Of a stretch of 64,000 nt of DNA, positions 19,901 through 30,890 are shown piece after piece. Every line of letters begins with the position of its first letter. The first letter of the stretch is position 1. The notes below the pieces were generated by a model that was not told where the DNA came from, did no database searches, and saw only the letters and a program-made list of their open reading frames with translations. The position numbers and the translations under genes were made by a program. This DNA comes from an uncultured Flavobacteriaceae bacterium (lineage in GTDB: Bacteria > Bacteroidota > Bacteroidia > Flavobacteriales > Flavobacteriaceae): NCBI GenBank assembly GCA_947503005.1, contig CANNCA010000001.1, positions 124,001-188,000 on the forward strand. The letters run 5' to 3'.

Positions 19901-22900
19901 CCAGGGGATTATATCGCTATTGCACGAACAGACGATGGTTGTGAGTATAGTGAACAAGTCACAATAGTTGACGAAAATGACCTGGAACTCGAGGCTCGCG
20001 TTTCACAACACATAACCTGCAGAGAGGGTAACATTCTTATGTCTTCCGAAGGCGGAAGACCTCCACACACCTATGCAATCTGGTCATATGTGGATAATGG
20101 TGGCAATACGGTAATCTCATATAGTGACCCGACAGATATCCCAGCTTCGGAATATCAGACAAGTCAGATTTTCGACATTCTCGATCCTGGTTTTTATACG
20201 TTTGTCGTCGTTGATAGAACTAACTGTTTTGCCTATTCGAACACCGTCGAAATCGAATTTAGACCTGCGGCCGAATTCAACCCAACATCCGTAGTCGACG
20301 TGCTTTGTTTCGGAGATTCGTCAGGAATTATAGAATTTAATCTCGTAGATGATAATGGATATCAGCTGACGTATTATCTTTTTGATGGAGCCACTTTTGA
20401 TGAAAACGATTATGACCCAATTAATGCCCTTGCCAGTAACTCCTCCGGGTACTTTCCAGGATTAGCCGCTGGTGAATATGATATTGTCATCAATCAGCGA
20501 AAAGGTAGTGCTTCCTGTGATTATCTTGAAAATCATACAATAACGACACCCACAAATGCCCTTGCCGCCGATGCGTTCCTGATACAAGATTATACATGTG
20601 CACAAGACGGAATTATTGAAGCACAAAATGTAGTAGGGGGAACAGCTCCTTATTCCTATAGTATTGATGGAGTTAATTTTATTCCTGACACAACACCCAA
20701 CGCACATCGCTTTGAAAATTTAACCGATGGCGACTATACCATTACGGTAAGAGATGCCAATGGTTGTACGTTCCCTACCAACACCATCACAATCAATCCG
20801 AGAAATGAACCCAGTGACTTGACTTTTGTTGCAACTCAGCCCATATGTCCTTCTTTGACTTCGGATGTTACAGTTAGTGTTACCGATGGCAACACGCCTT
20901 TTAATTACGAAATCATACTGCCTGTTTCAGATGCTATTGATAATGGTACAAGCTCTAATTTTGTTGGGTTATCTCCAGGCACATATACATTTAGGGTTAC
21001 TGATGACAAGAATTGTACTATAGAGGAAAGTTATACTATTAATCCCATTACGCCTATTGCCGTAAGTGGACAGTTGAACAGTAATATTACTTGTTTTGGA
21101 CTTACCGACGGAGCCTTGACATTTAACGTTGATGATTTTGCAACTTCTTACGACTATTCCGTAACTGGGCCTGCTACCTTCAATGGAACAAGCGAAACAG
21201 CAAATTCCATCCCACTAACTGGTTTGGCACCAGGAACGTACACTATCACCGTAACCGACAACGATACCAATTGCACGGCAACAACCGATGTGACTATTGC
21301 AGCTCCACCAGCGGCCTTGGTTATTTCTGAGCTGGACGTGACCGATATCAGTTGTTCGACTACCGGTACGAATCCCGGTTCGGTTGTCATAACCGCAACT
21401 GACGGATGGGGTGGGTACGAGTATGAATTAGAAGATCCAACTGGAGGAACAGTAGGGCCTCAATCTACTAATTCTTTTACGGGATTAACGGATACCACTG
21501 GAAATTACACGGTTACCGTTAGAGATGCGGGCGGTTGCGAGGTAACCCAAACCTTCGCACTTACACCGGCAATTGCTCCTGTATTGGAAGTTACTGCAAA
21601 TAGCCTTTGCTATGACAGTACAAACGGGCTGACTTTAACGGCAAATGTGACATCCGGTGGAGAAGCTCCTTTTCAATATCGATTAGGAGGTGGAGGTGCC
21701 TATCAATCCAATCCTGTTTTTTCTGGATTGGCACCAGGTAGTTATACAGTAGAGGTAATTGACAATAAAAACTGTACAGCCTCCGATACTATTGATGTAT
21801 TTCCTACTTTGACAGCTTCCGCCAACTTGGTAAAAGACACAGACTGTAGTGCTACACCCGATGCGGAAATTAGTATTACTATTTCGGGAGGTAATCCGAC
21901 CTTCACATATGAAGTATTTAGAGACGGTGGCTCGGTTCAAGCGAGTACCACAGTGCCAAGTATTCCTTTTTCATATTTTACGCTGACCGCGGGATCCTAT
22001 GAGTTTTTAATCACGGATGCAGAAAATTGCACAGTGACCACCAACCAAGTGTTAGTGACTGTCAACACCCCTCCAACTGCTGTTGAAGTAATTACACAGC
22101 CTTTGTGTACCACAAGTGCAGATGGTATCGCGGAATTACAAATTTCAGGCGGCGCACCGCCTTATCAAATCGTGTTCGACGGAAGTGCCCCTTCCTCTCA
22201 AACCATATATTCAGGGCTTTCAGCCGGTACTTATACTTATACTGTTACTGATTCAAAAGGTTGTGTATTGTCGGATGATGTCACGCTCACAGCCCCATCT
22301 GCCCTGATTCCGGGAACAATCGATGTTGTTCAAGATTATCGCTGTGACAACACCTCTGCAACCCTCCAAGTAATCAACTATTCAGGAGGAACACCAGGAT
22401 ACACTTTCAGTATCGACGGAGTCAACTTTCAACCATCCGATACTTTCAGTACCGGTATAACTGACGGATCATACACTATTACGGTGAGGGACGCCAATGG
22501 TTGTGTCGAGCAAACACCAATAGTGGTCATCGACCCGTTAAATCCTCCTACCGACTTGGTCTTTTCACAAACTTCGCCTGTCTGTCCCGCCATTGTTTCG
22601 GATGTCACGGTAAATGTCGTTGACGGGAATGCACCTTTTACCTATGAGATAACCGCTCCCTCAGGAAGTGTTGTCAACAATGGGAATAACAATACTTTTA
22701 TTGGTCTTTCACCTGGCACTTATACGTTCTTAGTAACCGACAGTAAAGGCTGTTCAATTCAAGAGAGCTATACCGTTGCCGATATTCCTAGGGTCGATGT
22801 CTTGTCTCAATTAACTAGTGACGTCAGTTGTTTTGGTCTTGCTGACGGGGAATTTACTTTTACCGTAAGCGACTTTTCGACAACCTATAGTTATACGGTA

Positions 22901-25900
22901 GAAAATAGTAGCGCAACAGTAGTTCAAAATCAGAACAATATTAATTTGTTGACCCCAATAGTGGTAAGTGGCCTCGTAGCGGATACCTATACCGTAACGG
23001 TAACGGATGACACTACAAACTGTACGGCAACAACGGTTACCACTATCAGCGGGCCACCTGCGGCATTGGACTTTACCTTTACAAACACCCCTGTTACCTG
23101 TACCGAAAATTCAACGATTACGGTAACTCCAACAGGAGGGTGGGGCAGCTACGAATACCAACTTGAAAATACAGCGGGACCTTCAATTGTCTATGCGTAT
23201 CAGGGAAACAATGTTTTCACCAATGTTGCCGCAGGCACCTATACCATTTACGTTCGTGATTCCGGTGGATGCATTGAAGATAAACCCATTACCATTAACC
23301 CTTCGGTAGCACCAACTATTGCCTTAAATGCCACATCGGACTTTTGTTACGACAGTATCGATCAGGCCTCTCTCGTTATCGATGTAACAGACGGTATCGG
23401 ACCTTATTCCTATAGTATTGATGGCGGAGATCAAATAACAGCAGTTGGTAATCCATTTACAATTTCAAACTTGATTCCCGGCACCTATAGTATTCAAGTC
23501 ACGGACGCCTTTGGATGTATATCCAATGTTCTGAACGAAACCATCGCAACACAACTGACAGCTTCCACATTGGTGTCAAAAGCTCTGGACTGCTCTGTAT
23601 CCCCTGATGCCATAATAGATGTTACAATCTCAAATGGTTATACTCCTTATGCTACCTACGAAGTAAGTTCTGACGGAGGAACAACTTGGGGAACACCTGT
23701 CGCAATTGTTGGTAATACTTTTAGCCATAGCACAGCTGCGGCTGGCACGTATGACTTCAGAATCACCGATAATCGAAATTGTATTGTAATCGCCCAAGCA
23801 ATAGTGGATCCGATTACAAGTCCAGATATAACCTCTTTGGTACAAATCACCGATATCTTATGTAATGGTGATTCTGGAGCGGCAATCCAAGTTAATCTAG
23901 ATAATACGCAAGGTGTTGCTCCTTTTGCAATTTCCGTTTTGAATACTACAACAGCGACCAATTATGGTACCCAGACTTCTGGCCTTCCCGCCGGTACGTA
24001 CGAAGTAACCGTGACCGATTCGAAGTCATGTACTGACATGGAGGTTATTGTAATTTCCGAACCAGATCCAATTACATACGCTATAATGCTTACGGATATT
24101 CAATGTGATTCTGCAGGTACAGACCCTAGCGATAATACTATTCCTGGTTCCATATCCGTTTCCAGTGTTGCCGGCGGAACAGTTGAATACACCTATTACC
24201 TCACGGCAAACAATGGTATGCCAACCCAGACTTATACTACCTCTCCTGGGAATCTAGATCATACATTTACAATCTTAAATTTCGGCATATATTATGTGGA
24301 AATTATCGATGCCAATGGATGCTCAGTTACCAGTAATGAAATTATAGCCTCCCCACCAGATGATTTGGATATTGATGTTAGTACGGTGACTACCAACTGT
24401 GCTGCAGGCGGTACTGCAATTGTCAGCGTTTCATCGGCATTTTCAAGTAATGATTATGAATTTGCCGTACTTGAATATTTTTCGCCGCCATATTCAAATA
24501 ACTATCAGGGGCCGGATGTTGTAAATGGTGACACTGCTACAATCACGGGGCTAATTCCTGGAACGACATATACGTTCGTTGTTTTTGACAATGCGACCAA
24601 GTGCTACTATTTCGAAACCGCGGATTCACCGATTGATACACCTTCCAACCTTACTTGGTCCATAGATGAGGTCTCTAATGTGAGTTGTACTGGTAGTTCG
24701 GATGGTGCCGTGAGCTTCTCTTTCGACAACTACGCCGGTGATGCTTCTAGTGTTTCTTATGAAATTTATAATTTTCAATCCAATATCACAACTGGAATCG
24801 CAACGGGTAGTCCCGCAACAGTAAATCCACCTGCAGTTGGTACTGGTGTATCGGTAACGGACTTAGGTCCTTTGGGCCCAGGGGTTTACTATATCTTATT
24901 TACTGAAAACGGAGGTGCCAATGCCGGATGCTCAGTAGCATCCGAAGAATTTACTATTGAAGAAGCCTCCGTACAATTGGTCGCCAATGCCAGTTTGGAA
25001 AAAAATGACAATTGCAACCTAAATGCCGGAGTTGTATCTGCCAGTGGTCAATTTGGAAGGGCTCCCTACGAGTTTCAAATTGCCTTAGCCACGGATTTGG
25101 CGCCAACAGCGACCACATGGGCCGGAAGTGCCACAAATGTTTTCAATGTTGAAGGTGGAAATTATATTCTTTATGTAAAAGATGCTTTCGATTGTATTCA
25201 ATCGGATGCTATTGTGGTACCGACCGATCCAGATCCTGAAATCACTGTAGTCGTAAACGACCAATGTATTGCAGATGAAGGAAACTTTAGCGTTGATATT
25301 ATATTGGATGTTCCAGGAGCTGTTCCGCACTCGATAAGCATAGATGGTGGAGCACCACAAGCCGCAACGGGGCTTATTGTTGCGGGTGACAGAATGACCA
25401 TTGGCAATCTCACCTCAGGACCACATACTTTTGCATTAATCGATCAAAATGGTTGTAGCGATACTGATCCAATAACTATTTATCCGCCTCTAAGTATAAC
25501 CGCAAATATTAGCTCAGGTGAAAACTGTAATCCAGCTAATTCCGGCGAGGTTACAGTAACTGCAAGTGGTGGATCTGGAAATTATTCCTATTCACAGATC
25601 ACTCCCGTTGGGCCAACCAATACTACAGGAGTTTTTACAGGACTAACACACTCAGTAGCCTACACCTTTGAATTGTTGGATACCACGACAAATTGCACAG
25701 CGCCCGTCACAATTACCTTACCCCAACCAGCAATACCCTCTTTTACATTGGCCAAAACGGACATAAGCTGTAACAGCGGTAGTGATGGCACAATTACCGT
25801 GACGCTCGATTCGGGTAATATAGATACCCCATATCTATATAGTCTTGACGGGGGAACGACTACCCAACCTTCTAATGTATTCAATGGATTGACACAAGGA

Positions 25901-28900
25901 ACATACAGTGTCACCGTGATCTCTGATAAAGGCTGTGCAGATACAGAATCAATTAGCCTTATAGAACCATCACAATTGAATATTAGTGCCTCACGTTCCG
26001 ATTTTAGTTGTGATGACGCGGCAAGTACAATTACCGTTGTCGTTAACAACGATGGAACTGGCAACCCTTCAGGAACCGGACCGTATGTATATAGTTTCGA
26101 TAATGGTGCTAATTTCCAAGCGGCAAACACTTATCAGGTGCCCTTTGGATCACCAAACGTTACTGTTGTAGTTCGCGATTCTAACGGATGTACCGATGAC
26201 GACGTCGTGATAATTCCTATTAGAGAAGAGGTGACCGCAACTATTACCGCTGATGCTCCAATGGACTGCACGGATAATCAACAGGTAATTTCAATCAACG
26301 CTTCTAATGGTTCTGGAACGTATACCTATACAGAGTTACCAAGTGGAAATCTTATTGCCGACCCAACTAACATTACTCTTACACAGCCTGGCACCTATAT
26401 CTATGAGGTTTTGGATACGGTTACCAATTGTTCTGTAACCGTTGAGCATACTGTGGCACCATACGACCTAATAGAAGTTACGGCGGTAGTGACTACGAAC
26501 GCCACATGTAGTGATAGCACCGATGGAGTTATCGAAGTAACCCTTACAGGTTATACAGGCACATTCAACTATCAAGTTTTAGATGGTTCTGGTGCGTTTG
26601 TTGCCGGTGCCTCAGGTACGGACAATGCAATATCGGATCCCTATGTATTCAATACAGCTGCCAGCCTTGGAGCAGGATTATTTAGCGTTCAGATTACTGA
26701 AACGGCCTTTCCAAATTGTGTTGGTGCCTCTAACCAAGTGACCATAGATGCACCTGAACCATTGGCAATTCAGCTTATTGACAATGTAAACGCCAATTGT
26801 AATGAAGCCAACGCCATTGTTACCGTTCAAGCTACTGGCGGCACAGGCCCATATTCTTATGGAGCTTCACAACGTGGGGCAGGTGATTCCGGGGTATATC
26901 CATTTGATTATACTATCGAGTTAGATCCTACAACCAATCTCGATTGGGATATCTACGTTCGAGATGCGAATAATTGCGTCATTTCTGTGCCATATGAAAT
27001 TTCTGTAGATACCGATACTACTCCGGACATTGCTTTAACTATTGATGATGAATGCGCCGCGGAGGGCAGCTTTGATATTATTGTCTCTTTAGATGCTGTC
27101 AATTTTGGTGTTGCACCATATATTATGAGTTTGGACGGAAATGCCTTTGAAAGCATTCCAAGCTTCCCTCACACCTATTCCAACCTTAGTGCTGGTAACC
27201 ATTCCGTTGTGATTAGGGATGTTAATGGCTGTGGAGAACTCGAGAGTATTATTATTGATCCGGAGCTTTTGATAAGTGCCATTGTCGTAATGCAACCGAC
27301 TTGTAGCGCGAATGACGGGGTTATAGAATTCGCTATAATTGGAGGCGACGCCAGCAACACTGTAATGCTTTTGAATGCAGGCACAATGACTGATACAGGG
27401 CTTGTTCCTTCGGGAAATCAGTTTACTGGAGTTGGTTTCGGAGACTATATTGTTCGCGTTACCGATACGCCATTAACTCCCTCATCGTGTATAGCGGAAG
27501 CACCCATTTCATTGGAAGAGCCAACCCCTGTTACATTATTGGCAACAGATTGGACGGATGTAAGTTGCTTTGGAGCATCTGATGGAACAATAACCATTAA
27601 CCTGGAGCCATCAAACGTTGGTGTCAACGATAACCCTCCCTATACTTTCGAAATTACGGACGGTACATCGACCTTTACCCAGAACACCTATTTATTCACC
27701 GATCTTACAGCAGGAATTTGGGATATTACGGTTACCTCCAATAGAAACTGTATTGCCACTGACCAGGTTACTATAGATGAGCCAACTGCTTTAGCGGCAG
27801 CCGTCACCAATGTTATTCCATTCGCTTGTGATGCGAATAATGCACAACAGGCCGCTGTAATCGAGGTAACAATCACTTCAGGAACCGGTACGCCAGACTA
27901 TTTCTTTAGCGTTAATGGAAACGACTTCTTGCCAACTGGTGGACTGGTATTTACCTATGATGCCCTTACGGCCGGTTCGTATGATTTCGTTATAAGGGAT
28001 GCCCGAGGATGTCTATTTACTATTCCTACGGAAGTAATCGATCCGCTAAACGTATTTACGGCAACCGTTACACAGGACATCGCCATCACATGCGACCCTT
28101 CAACCAATGAGCAGGTTACCATAACCGTTGCAGACGACGGTAACCCGCACACCTATACATACGAATTACTGCCCGTAGGGAATCCAAATGGTTCGCAAAC
28201 GGCGACTACCGGCAATACTGCCACCTTTGAACTTACAGCCGTCGGCAGTTATACTTTCCGTGTAACGGATACAGCAACAGGGTGTTACGTTGATACCGAT
28301 ATTTATGATATAGCTCCTTATGATCTAATCGAAGTGACAGCGCAAGCCTTAGATCCAGTGATTTGTTTTGGGGATAATAATGGAAGTTTCAGTCTTAATG
28401 TAACGGGATACTCAGGTACCTACGATTACGAAATTTTCGATAGTGCCGGCACTTCAATACTAGGGCCCATCGGTTCGGACACTTCGGTTAACCCACGTGT
28501 CATTGGCGGCCTCTCTGGCGGTAATTATTATGTTACCGTTACGGAAACGGACCCTACAAGTACCTTGTGTTCAGACGATTCAAATACATTTACCATTGTA
28601 TCTCCCGATATGCCTTTAACCGAGATAACAACACCTTTGAGCAATGTCACCTGTGCAGATGGGCAGGGCGAGGCATCAGTTGTTCCAGATGGGGGGTATC
28701 CTCCTTATGATATCGTTTTGACAAATACTACAACTGGACAAGTTTATCCGCCGGCCAACGATGTTCAAGCAATGGTATTTACGGCGCTGTCTGCTGGGGA
28801 TTATAGTGTTCAGGTCACCGACAATAATAATTGTGTCATTACTAATTTATATCCAAATTTATTCATGTTACCCACAAGAGTAGATGGGCAGGCGACTCCT

Positions 28901-30871
28901 TTGGTTACTAATCTAGCCTGCTTCGGGGATACAAATGGCACGGTTACGGCAATTAATGTTATCAACGGCAGTGGTTCATATGAATATCAACTAAACTATT
29001 ATGACGATGCAGGTACAAACATCGAGTTCACCACAGGTGAGCAGCTTTCAGACACGTTTAGTGGTCTTGGGGCGGGTATTTATAGCATCACAATTACCGA
29101 TGGTTGGAACTGCGATATGGAGACCAATCAGGTGACAATTACCGAGCCTACTAGTGTAAGTGCATCATTAATACGAACGAATCCACTGACCTGTGAAGAT
29201 GGTGTAGAATTTGAACTTACAGCAATGGGCGGTAGCGGTTCGTATGAATATAGTGCTGACAATACGAATTGGTTTGCTATGACGAGTAATCCAATGCCAT
29301 TGCCAGAGTCCGGAACTCTTGGGCCTGCCACGCATCAATATTATGTTAGGGATGTTGCCGGCTGCGATGCGGTTGCCTCAAACGCAATCACAGAGGATCC
29401 GATTATACCATTGGAATTATCCGAGCCCACCCATGTTGATGTAGCCTGTAATGGAGAAGCAACAGGAAGCATTTTTGCCGAGGCTTCCTTTGGAATGGGC
29501 AATTATGAATACTCTTTATTCACTGACGCCGCTTTGACAACTAATTATTATGGATTAGGTCATTCCCAACCCACCGGACAATTTAATAATCTTCCCGCTG
29601 GCCAATATTATGTGAGTGTTGTTAGTGGTGATTGTGGACCAGTTGCCCAACCTGTTGAAATAGAGGAGCTTGAACCATTATCTTTCACGGTTGACGCAAT
29701 CGATGTGCTATGTTTTGGAGATGAGACCGGAAGCATAACGATTACACCTTCTGGAGGAGCGGGTGGTTACATTTACTCGATATCGCCTAATCTTGATCAG
29801 TTTGATACCATAAATGTTTTTGATGAATTGGCGCCTGGTGATTACCAAATAATTGCACAGGATCAAAACGGTTGTTTTGAGTTTATCGAAGTTACAATCG
29901 GTGCTCCAGAACCTTTATCCGCCACAGGAATTGCTACTCCGGAAATTTGCGAAGGAGAAGAAAATGGTACCATCGAAATAACCATTCAGGGCGGTACAGC
30001 ACCTTATAGCACTCGATTAAGTAGTGAGTCCAATTTTGTTCAAGATAGGGTTTCATTTATCGATATGGCCGCAGGAGGATATATCATCTTTGTGAGAGAC
30101 GCCAACGGTTGTGAATATGATTTGGGGGTTACCATTGATCCTGGGGTTAATTTAAACGCTACCGTAGAACCGGTCTATGAATGTACCGGTGACAGCCCTG
30201 ATAACTATGTAAATATTACTCTGGAAGATTCAACAGTACAGGGAGACGTTCTTTATGCATTGGATTCAACAGATCCTAATGATTTGCAATTGAACCCTGA
30301 TTTCAGAAATTCAGCGCCAGGTGATCATTACATCAGAATAGCGCATTCGAATGGTTGTTTCCTAGATATCCCGTTTGAGATTGAAGGTTTTGAACCGCTC
30401 ACCCTTGTTTTAGAACAAAACAGTATCAATGAAATTACTGCTATCGCGCAAGGAGGGGTGCCAGATTATACGTTCTATTTCGATGATATTAATAATGGTA
30501 CGGACAATACCTACCGTATCAATAGAAGTGATACTTATGTAGTAAGGGTTCTTGACCAAAATGGTTGTGAGGCTATCGCCGAAATCGAAATGGAGTTCAT
30601 TGACATTGAAATACCCAATTTCTTCACCCCCGATGGAGACGGACTCAACGATCGATGGTTACCTGAAAATATTGAAGGATGGCCAGAAATACTAATTAAA
30701 ATTTATGATCGTTATGGTAGAGTGGTTGAGGACGATGTAGTCGACCGAAACGGATGGGATGGCCTTTATAATAAGGATGAATTACCTACTGGAGACTACT
30801 GGTATGTCATAAAACTCAATGGCGAAAATGATGATCGAGAGTTTGTTGGACATTTTACCCTATATCGCTAA
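16988..30871 (+). CDS. Giant SprB-like surface adhesin with T9SS type B C-terminal domain
   Basis: The 4627-residue product begins with a signal peptide (about 1-23, ending GFSQ). Residues about 25-640 form a non-repeated head with a DUF11-like segment near 420-560 (LKKKVFLPDG, 'DYLLYFQNIGNDDATG'). From about 860 to 4530 there are dozens of SprB-type repeats of roughly 75-100 residues, each with the recognisable end G(T/S/D)Y(T/S)(I/V)xVTDxxGC. Many pairs of Cys recur at fixed places. The last 90 residues (PNFFTPDGDGLNDRW, IYDRYGRVV, 'GWDG', DYWYVIKLNG) are a type B sorting domain. SprB of Flavobacterium johnsoniae is the mobile gliding adhesin moved by the T9SS motor; similarity here is of type, and a role in gliding or surface or polymer attachment is inferred. 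A sprF-like gene follows after 19 bp, as in the sprB-sprF arrangement. Confidence 0.93.
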   Translation: MLPKPTKIILVAILILMAFTGFSQEFTSFTRNEPSYTGFRYQNNLKGDLTFIGNNILNRAEPPSIGPNDPYNNQNVRQPRPRPTDYFNTETGGYYNYNDFKDMRYINIDPANTFSSSSATLALEDPSCSRIRYAGLYWSATYPRDNISDPVGTPRQHPINQVRLSKQGGAYVPVIADDVIFDGLTSTALQSNAPYVSYADVTDIVRGPQNPDGSYNDPSGVYIVADIPAAQGTGTPLGGASGGWTLVIAYENPSLPGKLITTYDGFAWVQPNDDPSTTLDERVVPINYSGFETIPVGPVNADIGSASLEGDFALTGDFMRIRSASNTNFTPVQEASGNLDNNNFFNSDITLDGVITTNRNPNSTNTLGFDSDMFRMSNPASAVIPNGETAATFEYRTNGDSYYPFFNSFNIEIIEPNIVLKKKVFLPDGSAPEDEITGQGVNLGQTLDYLLYFQNIGNDDATGIDPSNPDYQSGDSPMYVIRDILPINVTLNEAYLSANLLPGITYTYEPATRTVMFFIPDNYVNKDDPEYSIRMRVKVAENCFDFIDACTDIIRNVAYSTYAGVINDYKISDDPSVTEFDTCGYVVPGATNFLLDDLSACNFERTVELCGGDILLDAGDGFAQYRWFRDENGNNLLDETIDTPISDGDPDNDGSTIIVNAVGTYIVDKMFPPDPCKGFKEIIHVVPYGAGLLPNPIIEYFNTVNNDSDTTNDLAGEIVQCSIDQDFLPKLFLCGANDSRLLQVNIIDAQSIVWEKLVEGSCDSTGDDCANKNLTCSWTSEGTGNNYDLDSPGKYRLQVTYQNGCTSRFYFNVFQNNLDIPFTKQDIICTTPGNITVTTLGNGYAYRLVDSDTGAVIQPFSPTRSFDFNSGENGTYRVEVVQLDNNGNPIAGSCIFSTEPIGVLERNVTYAINVTNASCTGFGSINLQINNADPDYEYEIRLDDGSNGGQGTLVDNETAQPDNNFTFNGLNPGDYIAIARTDDGCEYSEQVTIVDENDLELEARVSQHITCREGNILMSSEGGRPPHTYAIWSYVDNGGNTVISYSDPTDIPASEYQTSQIFDILDPGFYTFVVVDRTNCFAYSNTVEIEFRPAAEFNPTSVVDVLCFGDSSGIIEFNLVDDNGYQLTYYLFDGATFDENDYDPINALASNSSGYFPGLAAGEYDIVINQRKGSASCDYLENHTITTPTNALAADAFLIQDYTCAQDGIIEAQNVVGGTAPYSYSIDGVNFIPDTTPNAHRFENLTDGDYTITVRDANGCTFPTNTITINPRNEPSDLTFVATQPICPSLTSDVTVSVTDGNTPFNYEIILPVSDAIDNGTSSNFVGLSPGTYTFRVTDDKNCTIEESYTINPITPIAVSGQLNSNITCFGLTDGALTFNVDDFATSYDYSVTGPATFNGTSETANSIPLTGLAPGTYTITVTDNDTNCTATTDVTIAAPPAALVISELDVTDISCSTTGTNPGSVVITATDGWGGYEYELEDPTGGTVGPQSTNSFTGLTDTTGNYTVTVRDAGGCEVTQTFALTPAIAPVLEVTANSLCYDSTNGLTLTANVTSGGEAPFQYRLGGGGAYQSNPVFSGLAPGSYTVEVIDNKNCTASDTIDVFPTLTASANLVKDTDCSATPDAEISITISGGNPTFTYEVFRDGGSVQASTTVPSIPFSYFTLTAGSYEFLITDAENCTVTTNQVLVTVNTPPTAVEVITQPLCTTSADGIAELQISGGAPPYQIVFDGSAPSSQTIYSGLSAGTYTYTVTDSKGCVLSDDVTLTAPSALIPGTIDVVQDYRCDNTSATLQVINYSGGTPGYTFSIDGVNFQPSDTFSTGITDGSYTITVRDANGCVEQTPIVVIDPLNPPTDLVFSQTSPVCPAIVSDVTVNVVDGNAPFTYEITAPSGSVVNNGNNNTFIGLSPGTYTFLVTDSKGCSIQESYTVADIPRVDVLSQLTSDVSCFGLADGEFTFTVSDFSTTYSYTVENSSATVVQNQNNINLLTPIVVSGLVADTYTVTVTDDTTNCTATTVTTISGPPAALDFTFTNTPVTCTENSTITVTPTGGWGSYEYQLENTAGPSIVYAYQGNNVFTNVAAGTYTIYVRDSGGCIEDKPITINPSVAPTIALNATSDFCYDSIDQASLVIDVTDGIGPYSYSIDGGDQITAVGNPFTISNLIPGTYSIQVTDAFGCISNVLNETIATQLTASTLVSKALDCSVSPDAIIDVTISNGYTPYATYEVSSDGGTTWGTPVAIVGNTFSHSTAAAGTYDFRITDNRNCIVIAQAIVDPITSPDITSLVQITDILCNGDSGAAIQVNLDNTQGVAPFAISVLNTTTATNYGTQTSGLPAGTYEVTVTDSKSCTDMEVIVISEPDPITYAIMLTDIQCDSAGTDPSDNTIPGSISVSSVAGGTVEYTYYLTANNGMPTQTYTTSPGNLDHTFTILNFGIYYVEIIDANGCSVTSNEIIASPPDDLDIDVSTVTTNCAAGGTAIVSVSSAFSSNDYEFAVLEYFSPPYSNNYQGPDVVNGDTATITGLIPGTTYTFVVFDNATKCYYFETADSPIDTPSNLTWSIDEVSNVSCTGSSDGAVSFSFDNYAGDASSVSYEIYNFQSNITTGIATGSPATVNPPAVGTGVSVTDLGPLGPGVYYILFTENGGANAGCSVASEEFTIEEASVQLVANASLEKNDNCNLNAGVVSASGQFGRAPYEFQIALATDLAPTATTWAGSATNVFNVEGGNYILYVKDAFDCIQSDAIVVPTDPDPEITVVVNDQCIADEGNFSVDIILDVPGAVPHSISIDGGAPQAATGLIVAGDRMTIGNLTSGPHTFALIDQNGCSDTDPITIYPPLSITANISSGENCNPANSGEVTVTASGGSGNYSYSQITPVGPTNTTGVFTGLTHSVAYTFELLDTTTNCTAPVTITLPQPAIPSFTLAKTDISCNSGSDGTITVTLDSGNIDTPYLYSLDGGTTTQPSNVFNGLTQGTYSVTVISDKGCADTESISLIEPSQLNISASRSDFSCDDAASTITVVVNNDGTGNPSGTGPYVYSFDNGANFQAANTYQVPFGSPNVTVVVRDSNGCTDDDVVIIPIREEVTATITADAPMDCTDNQQVISINASNGSGTYTYTELPSGNLIADPTNITLTQPGTYIYEVLDTVTNCSVTVEHTVAPYDLIEVTAVVTTNATCSDSTDGVIEVTLTGYTGTFNYQVLDGSGAFVAGASGTDNAISDPYVFNTAASLGAGLFSVQITETAFPNCVGASNQVTIDAPEPLAIQLIDNVNANCNEANAIVTVQATGGTGPYSYGASQRGAGDSGVYPFDYTIELDPTTNLDWDIYVRDANNCVISVPYEISVDTDTTPDIALTIDDECAAEGSFDIIVSLDAVNFGVAPYIMSLDGNAFESIPSFPHTYSNLSAGNHSVVIRDVNGCGELESIIIDPELLISAIVVMQPTCSANDGVIEFAIIGGDASNTVMLLNAGTMTDTGLVPSGNQFTGVGFGDYIVRVTDTPLTPSSCIAEAPISLEEPTPVTLLATDWTDVSCFGASDGTITINLEPSNVGVNDNPPYTFEITDGTSTFTQNTYLFTDLTAGIWDITVTSNRNCIATDQVTIDEPTALAAAVTNVIPFACDANNAQQAAVIEVTITSGTGTPDYFFSVNGNDFLPTGGLVFTYDALTAGSYDFVIRDARGCLFTIPTEVIDPLNVFTATVTQDIAITCDPSTNEQVTITVADDGNPHTYTYELLPVGNPNGSQTATTGNTATFELTAVGSYTFRVTDTATGCYVDTDIYDIAPYDLIEVTAQALDPVICFGDNNGSFSLNVTGYSGTYDYEIFDSAGTSILGPIGSDTSVNPRVIGGLSGGNYYVTVTETDPTSTLCSDDSNTFTIVSPDMPLTEITTPLSNVTCADGQGEASVVPDGGYPPYDIVLTNTTTGQVYPPANDVQAMVFTALSAGDYSVQVTDNNNCVITNLYPNLFMLPTRVDGQATPLVTNLACFGDTNGTVTAINVINGSGSYEYQLNYYDDAGTNIEFTTGEQLSDTFSGLGAGIYSITITDGWNCDMETNQVTITEPTSVSASLIRTNPLTCEDGVEFELTAMGGSGSYEYSADNTNWFAMTSNPMPLPESGTLGPATHQYYVRDVAGCDAVASNAITEDPIIPLELSEPTHVDVACNGEATGSIFAEASFGMGNYEYSLFTDAALTTNYYGLGHSQPTGQFNNLPAGQYYVSVVSGDCGPVAQPVEIEELEPLSFTVDAIDVLCFGDETGSITITPSGGAGGYIYSISPNLDQFDTINVFDELAPGDYQIIAQDQNGCFEFIEVTIGAPEPLSATGIATPEICEGEENGTIEITIQGGTAPYSTRLSSESNFVQDRVSFIDMAAGGYIIFVRDANGCEYDLGVTIDPGVNLNATVEPVYECTGDSPDNYVNITLEDSTVQGDVLYALDSTDPNDLQLNPDFRNSAPGDHYIRIAHSNGCFLDIPFEIEGFEPLTLVLEQNSINEITAIAQGGVPDYTFYFDDINNGTDNTYRINRSDTYVVRVLDQNGCEAIAEIEMEFIDIEIPNFFTPDGDGLNDRWLPENIEGWPEILIKIYDRYGRVVEDDVVDRNGWDGLYNKDELPTGDYWYVIKLNGENDDREFVGHFTLYR

Positions 30872-30890
30872 CGCTTAACCTAATCTGAAC

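Noticed and set aside
25660-26130. 156-codon minus-strand frame inside the giant adhesin
   Set aside because: Shadow of repetitive Thr/Val/Gly-rich coding sequence; several similar shadows occur across the gene.
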